From contig NZ_JAABNR010000002.1 of NCBI RefSeq assembly GCF_009925085.1, forward strand, positions 310,001 to 374,000: a DNA stretch of 64,000 nucleotides. Reading direction: 5' to 3'. The position numbers and the translations under genes are program-made. This DNA comes from Stagnihabitans tardus (GTDB taxonomy: Bacteria; Pseudomonadota; Alphaproteobacteria; Rhodobacterales; Rhodobacteraceae). The notes under the pieces were generated by a model. The model was not told the origin of the DNA. It ran no database searches and saw only the letters and a program-made list of their open reading frames with translations. Shown here piece by piece: positions 59,233-64,000 of this stretch (positions within the stretch are counted from its first letter, which is position 1; every line of letters begins with the position of its first letter).

Positions 59233-61833
59233 TTACAGCGTGCGTTCGATCTCTTCGCGTTCGAAGATTTCGATGACGTCGCCCGCGCGGATGTCTTCGT
59301 AGCGCTCGAAGGCCATGCCGCATTCCTGGCCCATCGGCACTTCCTTGACCTCGTCCTTGAAGCGCTTGAGCGTCTTGAGCGTGCCTTCGTGGATGACCAC
59401 GTTGTCACGCAGCAAGCGCACCCCGGCCGAACGCCGCGCCGTGCCCTCGGTGACCAGACAGCCCGCCACGTTGCCGATGTTCGAGATCTTGAAGACCTCC
59501 TTGATCGTCGCATAGCCGATGAAATGCTCGCGGATCTCGGCCTTCAACAGGCCCGAGGCGGCTTTCTTGATGTCCTCGACCAGGTCGTAGATGATCGAGT
59601 AATAGCGAACATCGACGCCCTTTTGCTGGGCACTGGCCCGCGCCGTCGCATTGGCGCGCACGTTGAAGCCGATGACCGGAACCTTCGACGCCTCGGCCAG
59701 GCCCACATCGGTGTCGGTGATGGCACCGACGCCGTAATGCAGGACCCGCACGCGGACCTCGTCGTTTCCGATCTTCTCCAAAGCCTGAACGATGGCTTCG
59801 GCAGAGCCCTGGACGTCGGCCTTCACGATCAGCGGCAGCTCGGCCACCGAGAGATCGGCCTTGGCCTTGGCCATCAGCTGTTCCAGCGTGGTCGCGGCAC
59901 CGATGGCGGCGCGCTTGTCGCGCGTCACCGAGGCGCGGTAATCCGCGATCTCCCGCGCCTGGGCTTCGGTATCCACCACGTTCAGCGTATCGCCCGCCGC
60001 CGGGGTGCCCGAAAGACCCAGGACCTCGACCGGCATCGAGGGGCCAGCCTCGGTGATCGTCTCGCCGGTGGAGTTGATCAGCGCGCGGACCTTGCCCCAC
60101 TGCTCGCCGACGACGAAGATATCGCCCTTCTTCAGCGTGCCGTTCTGCACCAGGACGGTGGCAACCGGACCCCGGCCCGAATCGAGCTTGGCCTCGACCA
60201 CGGCGCCCGAGGCGGCGCGGTTCGGGTTGGCCCGCAGCTCCAGGATTTCGGCCTGCAGCGAGATGGCTTCCAGAAGTTCCGGCAGCCCCTTGCCCGTCTT
60301 GGCCGAGACCTCGACGTCGATGACCTCGCCCGACATCTGTTCGACGACGATGTCGTGTTGCAGCAGATCGGTCCGCACCTTTTGCGGGTCGGCTTCGTAT
60401 TTGTCGATCTTGTTGATCGCCACGATGATCGGAACCTTGGCCGCCTTGGCATGGGCGATGGCTTCGATCGTCTGCGGCATGACCTGGTCATCGGCGGCAA
60501 CGACAAGCACAACGATATCCGTGACTTGCGCACCGCGCGCCCGCATCGACGTAAAGGCCGCGTGGCCGGGCGTGTCGAGGAAGGTCACGGTCTCGCCGCG
60601 CGGCGTCACCACTTGATAGGCGCCGATGTGCTGCGTGATGCCGCCGGCTTCGCCCGAGACCACGGTGGTCTTGCGGATCGCGTCCAGAAGCGAGGTCTTG
60701 CCGTGGTCGACATGGCCCATGATCGTGACGACGGGCGGGCGCGGCAGCAGGTCTTCGGACTTGTCCTTGACCGTGTCGATCGCCTGTTCCACGTCGGCAT
60801 CGGTCACGCGGATCGCGCGGTGGCCGAATTCCTCGATCACCAGCTCGGCCGTGTCGGCGTCGATGGCCTGGTTCATCGTGACCATCATGCCCATCTTCAT
60901 GAGCGACTTGACCACGTCGGCGCCACGTTCCGCCATCCGGTTCGCCAGTTCCGAGATCACGATGGTCTCGGGCAGCTGCACGTCACGGACCTGCTTTTCG
61001 GACTTTTGCCCGAAGCCCAGGGCCTTGGCCCGGGCCTTTTCCTGCTTGCGCTTCATCGCGGCCAGGGAACGCTGGCGGCCGCCCTCTTCCGAGGTGGCGT
61101 CGGACAGCGTCAGTTTGCCGGTGCGGCGGCCTTCGTCGCCCTTGGCCTTGGCAGCGGCGCGCTCGCGGTCTTCGCGTTCGCGGTCGGTCTTGCGCGGTGC
61201 CATGGTCGGGCGCGGCGCGCGTCCGTCTTCCGGCGGAGGCTGCGGCGGCACGGGGCGGCCAGCGGTGCCCGGAGCCGGGCGCGCATTGCGGTCGGTCGAG
61301 GGCCGGTCGGCGCTCGGGCGCGGGCGGTCGTTGCTGCGGTCCGGGCGCGCGGCCTCGGGAGCGGGGCGACGGGCAGCCTCTTCGGCGGCCTTGGCGGCAG
61401 CTTCGGCCGCAGCCTTGGCAGCGGCCTCTTCGGCAGCCTTCTGGCGCGCGGCCTCTTCGGCGGCGCGGGCTTCGCGTTCCTTGGCCTCGTTCTCGTCGCG
61501 CTTGCGCTGACGGTCTTCCTCGCGCTGGCGCTCCTCTTCGGCGCGCCGGGCATTGTCTTCGGCCTCACGCGCCTTGGCAGCGCGCAGCGCCGCAAGACGG
61601 CGTTCCATCTCGGCATCCGAGATTCCGGCGGGGCGCTTGGAGGGGTCGCCAAGCCGCGGCGAGGGCGCAGCCGCTCCGCCCGCCGGAGCCGTGGGCTTCA
61701 CCGGGACGTTCAGCTTGCGCTTGACCTCGACCACGACGCTTTTCGTCCGGCCATGGGAGAAGCTTTGCTTCACCTGTCCGGAACGGATATCGCCACCCAG
61801 GCCGAGGGGTTTCTTGCCGTCTGTATCGCTCAT
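59233..61833 (-). CDS. infB: Translation initiation factor IF-2
   Basis: 866-aa GTPase that brings initiator tRNA to the 30S subunit. The N-terminal region is a long Ala/Glu/Arg-rich low-complexity section with [20 protein letters not shown]. The G domain carries [19 protein letters not shown] (G1), DTPGHAAF (G3) and [12 protein letters not shown] (G4). The C-terminal beta barrels follow ([20 protein letters not shown]). Part of nusA-ylxR-infB, five bases after the ylxR stop. Confidence 0.97.
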   Translation of the reverse strand: MSDTDGKKPLGLGGDIRSGQVKQSFSHGRTKSVVVEVKRKLNVPVKPTAPAGGAAAPSPRLGDPSKRPAGISDAEMERRLAALRAAKAREAEDNARRAEEERQREEDRQRKRDENEAKEREARAAEEAARQKAAEEAAAKAAAEAAAKAAEEAARRPAPEAARPDRSNDRPRPSADRPSTDRNARPAPGTAGRPVPPQPPPEDGRAPRPTMAPRKTDREREDRERAAAKAKGDEGRRTGKLTLSDATSEEGGRQRSLAAMKRKQEKARAKALGFGQKSEKQVRDVQLPETIVISELANRMAERGADVVKSLMKMGMMVTMNQAIDADTAELVIEEFGHRAIRVTDADVEQAIDTVKDKSEDLLPRPPVVTIMGHVDHGKTSLLDAIRKTTVVSGEAGGITQHIGAYQVVTPRGETVTFLDTPGHAAFTSMRARGAQVTDIVVLVVAADDQVMPQTIEAIAHAKAAKVPIIVAINKIDKYEADPQKVRTDLLQHDIVVEQMSGEVIDVEVSAKTGKGLPELLEAISLQAEILELRANPNRAASGAVVEAKLDSGRGPVATVLVQNGTLKKGDIFVVGEQWGKVRALINSTGETITEAGPSMPVEVLGLSGTPAAGDTLNVVDTEAQAREIADYRASVTRDKRAAIGAATTLEQLMAKAKADLSVAELPLIVKADVQGSAEAIVQALEKIGNDEVRVRVLHYGVGAITDTDVGLAEASKVPVIGFNVRANATARASAQQKGVDVRYYSIIYDLVEDIKKAASGLLKAEIREHFIGYATIKEVFKISNIGNVAGCLVTEGTARRSAGVRLLRDNVVIHEGTLKTLKRFKDEVKEVPMGQECGMAFERYEDIRAGDVIEIFEREEIERTL

Positions 61834-61838
61834 GCGTC

Positions 61839-62471
61839 CTACATATCCTTCACGACGGAGTCTTCTCCGTCCTCTTGCTCAGGGCTCTGCACACGCAGAC
61901 CCTCCAGCCTTGCGGCCTCATCTACAACACGACGGGCCAATGTGCCAGCGGCAAGCGCCGCGTGTATCGCACGTTCCCGCCCGAAAGCCAAACCCAATTC
62001 CGCGGCCGTCAAAAGGCCGATAAACCCGCCTTCTGGCGGCCGAAACTTGGCTTTGCCCCGTTCCGACCCATCGGAGGCCTGCACCAAAAGCACGGCGCGG
62101 CCATTCATGAGCCATTCTTTCACCTTCTCATAGCCGGTCACCGCCTCATTGGCCTTGCGGGCCAGGGAGATCGAATCGACCAGCCGCCGCGCGACCAGGT
62201 GTTCCACCAGGTCCGCCAGCCCGGGGGCCACTTTCACGGGCCCCTTGGCCGCGCGGGAGAAAAGCCCCTTCGCAGCCGCCTTCTCGATCATCGCCCGGTC
62301 GGAGGTCACATAGAACCCCCGACCCGGCAGTTTGCCATTCACGTCCGGAACCACCTGGCCCTCGGGGTCAAGACAGAAGCGGATCAGCCCCGCCTTGGGC
62401 TGAACCTCACCCGAGACGATGCACTTGCGCTCGGGGTCGTCCTGTTCCGACTTGAATCCACCACGGGTCAA
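61839..62471 (-). CDS. YlxR (DUF448) / L7Ae-like RNA-binding protein
   Basis: 210 aa. The N-terminal part has [40 protein letters not shown] (the YlxR GRGxY signature). The C-terminal part has [20 protein letters not shown] and other L7Ae-like features ([12 protein letters not shown]). Two-domain proteins of this kind sit between nusA and infB in many bacteria. Proposed RNA-binding, possibly RNase P or rRNA linked; not shown here. Confidence 0.88.
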   Translation of the reverse strand: MTRGGFKSEQDDPERKCIVSGEVQPKAGLIRFCLDPEGQVVPDVNGKLPGRGFYVTSDRAMIEKAAAKGLFSRAAKGPVKVAPGLADLVEHLVARRLVDSISLARKANEAVTGYEKVKEWLMNGRAVLLVQASDGSERGKAKFRPPEGGFIGLLTAAELGLAFGRERAIHAALAAGTLARRVVDEAARLEGLRVQSPEQEDGEDSVVKDM

Positions 62472-62492
62472 AGGGGTTATCCAAGGCCCTCA

Positions 62493-64000
62493 TCAGGCCT
62501 CGGCCTCCTCTTCCACGGGCTCGCCAGCCGTCGGATCGACCCAGCCCAGCATGACACGGGCGGTCATGACCAGGTTTTGCGCCTCTTCCAGCGACATGTC
62601 GAACTTTTCCAGAATGCCCTCGTCCTTCTTGCGCTGGCCGTTCTCGGTCGTCCAGCCACCGGCCAGCTCCCAGTCGGCGCAGGTCGCGAAGTCTTCCAGC
62701 GACTTGATGCCCTCTTTGCCAAGCGCCTCCAGCATCTGGGGCGTCAGGCCCTCGAAGCCCTCCAGCTCTTCGAGCACACCCAGCGCCCGGGCGTTTTCCA
62801 GCGCCTTGAGGTTCGCGGCCTCGAGCTGATCGCGGGCGCGGGCCTGCAATTCGCCGGCCGTGCCCTCGTCGAAACCGTCGATGGAGAGAAGCTCGTCCAG
62901 GTCGACATAGGCCACTTCTTCCAGCTTGGTGAAGCCTTCCGAAACCAGGAGCTGCGCCATCATCTCGTCGATGTCCAAGGTCTCCATGAAGAGCTTGGTG
63001 CGTTCGGCGAATTCGGCCTGACGCTTGGCGCTGTCGTCCGATTCGGTGACGATGTCGATGTCCAGGCCCGTCAGCTGCGAGGCCAGGCGCACATTCTGAC
63101 CGCGACGCCCGATGGCCAGCGACAGCTGTTCATCCGGGACGACCACGTCGATCTTGCCCGCCTCTTCGTCGATCACGACCTTGGAAACCTCGGCCGGCTG
63201 CAGCGCGTTCACGAGGAAGGTCGCCTGGTCCTGGTTCCACGGGATGATGTCGATCTTCTCGCCCTGAAGTTCGTTCACAACGGCCTGCACGCGGGAACCC
63301 CGCATACCGACGCAGGCGCCCACGGGATCAATCGAGTTGTCAAACGAGATCACGGCGATCTTGGCGCGCGAGCCCGGGTCGCGGGCCACGGCCTTGATCT
63401 CGATGATGCCGTCATAGATTTCCGGCACTTCCATCTTGAAGAGCTCTGCCATGAACTGCGGGTCGGTGCGGCTCAGGAAGACCTGGGGCCCGCGCGTTTC
63501 ACGCCGCACATCCTTGATATAGGCGCGGATGCGGTCGTTCGGGCGATAGCTTTCGCGGCCGATCTTCTCGTTCCGGCGGAGGATCGCTTCGCCCCGGCCG
63601 ATATCCACGATGATATTGCCATATTCCTCGCGCTTGACCACGCCGTTGATGATCGAGCCCTTGCGGTCCTTGAACTCGTCGAACTGGCGGTCACGCTCGG
63701 CCTCGCGGACCTTTTGCAGGATTACCTGCTTGGCCGATTGCGCGGCGATGCGGCCGAGGTCGACGGGCGGAACCTCGTCGATCACCTCATCCCCAAGCTG
63801 GGGGTCCTTCAGATAGGATTTGGCCTGCTTGACGGTCAGCTGGGCGTGGTGATTCTCGACCAGCTCATCCTCGACCACGGTGCGGATGCGGGCAAAGGTG
63901 GCGCGACCGGTCTTGCGGTCGATCTTCACCCGAATGTCCATTTCGGCGCCATAGCGCGACTTGGCCGCGCGGGCGAGGCTGTCTTCCATCGCCTGGATGA
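62493..64000 (-). CDS. nusA: Transcription termination/antitermination protein NusA (5' end beyond window)
   Basis: Visible 498+ residues: S1/KH section ([40 protein letters not shown]) and a C-terminal acidic repeat part ([40 protein letters not shown]). The product binds RNA polymerase and shapes pausing, termination and antitermination. The ATG at 63989 is internal to family alignments ([14 protein letters not shown]), so the true start is to the right of the window. Confidence 0.95.
   Translation of the reverse strand, partial: IQAMEDSLARAAKSRYGAEMDIRVKIDRKTGRATFARIRTVVEDELVENHHAQLTVKQAKSYLKDPQLGDEVIDEVPPVDLGRIAAQSAKQVILQKVREAERDRQFDEFKDRKGSIINGVVKREEYGNIIVDIGRGEAILRRNEKIGRESYRPNDRIRAYIKDVRRETRGPQVFLSRTDPQFMAELFKMEVPEIYDGIIEIKAVARDPGSRAKIAVISFDNSIDPVGACVGMRGSRVQAVVNELQGEKIDIIPWNQDQATFLVNALQPAEVSKVVIDEEAGKIDVVVPDEQLSLAIGRRGQNVRLASQLTGLDIDIVTESDDSAKRQAEFAERTKLFMETLDIDEMMAQLLVSEGFTKLEEVAYVDLDELLSIDGFDEGTAGELQARARDQLEAANLKALENARALGVLEELEGFEGLTPQMLEALGKEGIKSLEDFATCADWELAGGWTTENGQRKKDEGILEKFDMSLEEAQNLVMTARVMLGWVDPTAGEPVEEEAEA

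Noticed and set aside
59389-62133. A 914-aa open frame antisense to infB
   Set aside because: Such very long antisense frames follow from GC-rich codon bias; the product is His/Arg/Gly/Asp-rich with no motif, while the opposite strand encodes a textbook IF-2.
1-64000. tRNA, rRNA, CRISPR or prophage genes
   Set aside because: No cloverleaf, rRNA-like stretch, regularly spaced repeat array or phage gene was recognised on either strand; a dedicated scan (tRNAscan-SE, CRISPR finder) would settle it.

Overview
The window is GC-rich chromosome of an alphaproteobacterium, most likely order Rhodobacterales (Rhodobacter/Paracoccus-type relatives). The signs are an F0 ATP synthase operon with paired b and b' subunits kept apart from F1, a divergent hemN / FnrL pair sharing a perfect FNR box, a MipZ-type ParA ATPase, a DUF4170 protein in front of waaA-lpxK, a Hint_2-domain protein, a SqrR/BigR-like ArsR regulator, and a TrmD with the long N-terminal extension I associate with this order. 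No rRNA, tRNA, CRISPR array, prophage or transposase gene was found. Species cannot be fixed from the sequence alone.

Layout. 1-4.6 kb: partial Ada/Ogt-like methyltransferase, OmpA-type lipoprotein, F0 operon (atpI-B-E-F'-F, minus strand) and an ArsR regulator. 4.6-10.6 kb: a possible MITE-like repeat, malonyl-CoA synthetase matB, mipZ, two paralogous secreted Cys proteins downstream of rplS-rpmE, and dinB. 10.7-13.2 kb: a visibly more AT-rich island holding an apparent type II restriction-modification locus (methyltransferase, convergent PD-(D/E)XK nuclease, and a divergent third protein that may also have a nuclease-like fold). 13.2-25 kb: ParB-like protein, qmcA (SPFH) separated from nfeD by tandem unknown paralogs, two GSTs, Nudix, pyrF, an ROK kinase-cutC-mtgA run, and a TolB-like propeller. 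25-38 kb: DEAD-box helicase with a repetitive basic tail, waaA-lpxK, photolyase with DUF2256, a LOG-family protein, dapD and dapE around a Hint protein, and a GNAT acetyltransferase. 38-48 kb: chemoreceptor, SqrR-like regulator divergent from a 2-hydroxyacid dehydrogenase, then a tightly overlapped DUF4129-DUF4350-MoxR-DUF58-SpoIIM-RDD operon. 48-55 kb: two glycosyltransferases and a xanthine-dehydrogenase-family operon ending in a MoaD-like gene. 55-64 kb: hemN, fnrL, a TrmD-Nudix fusion, two tiny paralogous proteins, and infB-ylxR-nusA (nusA runs off the right edge).

Housekeeping functions dominate: energy (F0, FnrL, HemN), envelope (LpxK, WaaA, MtgA, DapD/E), translation (RplS, RpmE, TrmD, IF2, NusA) and repair (DinB, photolyase, Ogt). 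The most novel-looking material is: the TrmD-Nudix fusion; the R-M island with its possible second nuclease-like protein; an intergenic repeat family built on CCTGCCGACTG, clustered in three gaps after gene 3' ends; the qmcA/nfeD split with unknown tandem paralogs and a decayed nfeD copy; and the paired 46/48-aa proteins next to infB. Intergenic gaps also carry several short palindromic repeat families (REP-like).
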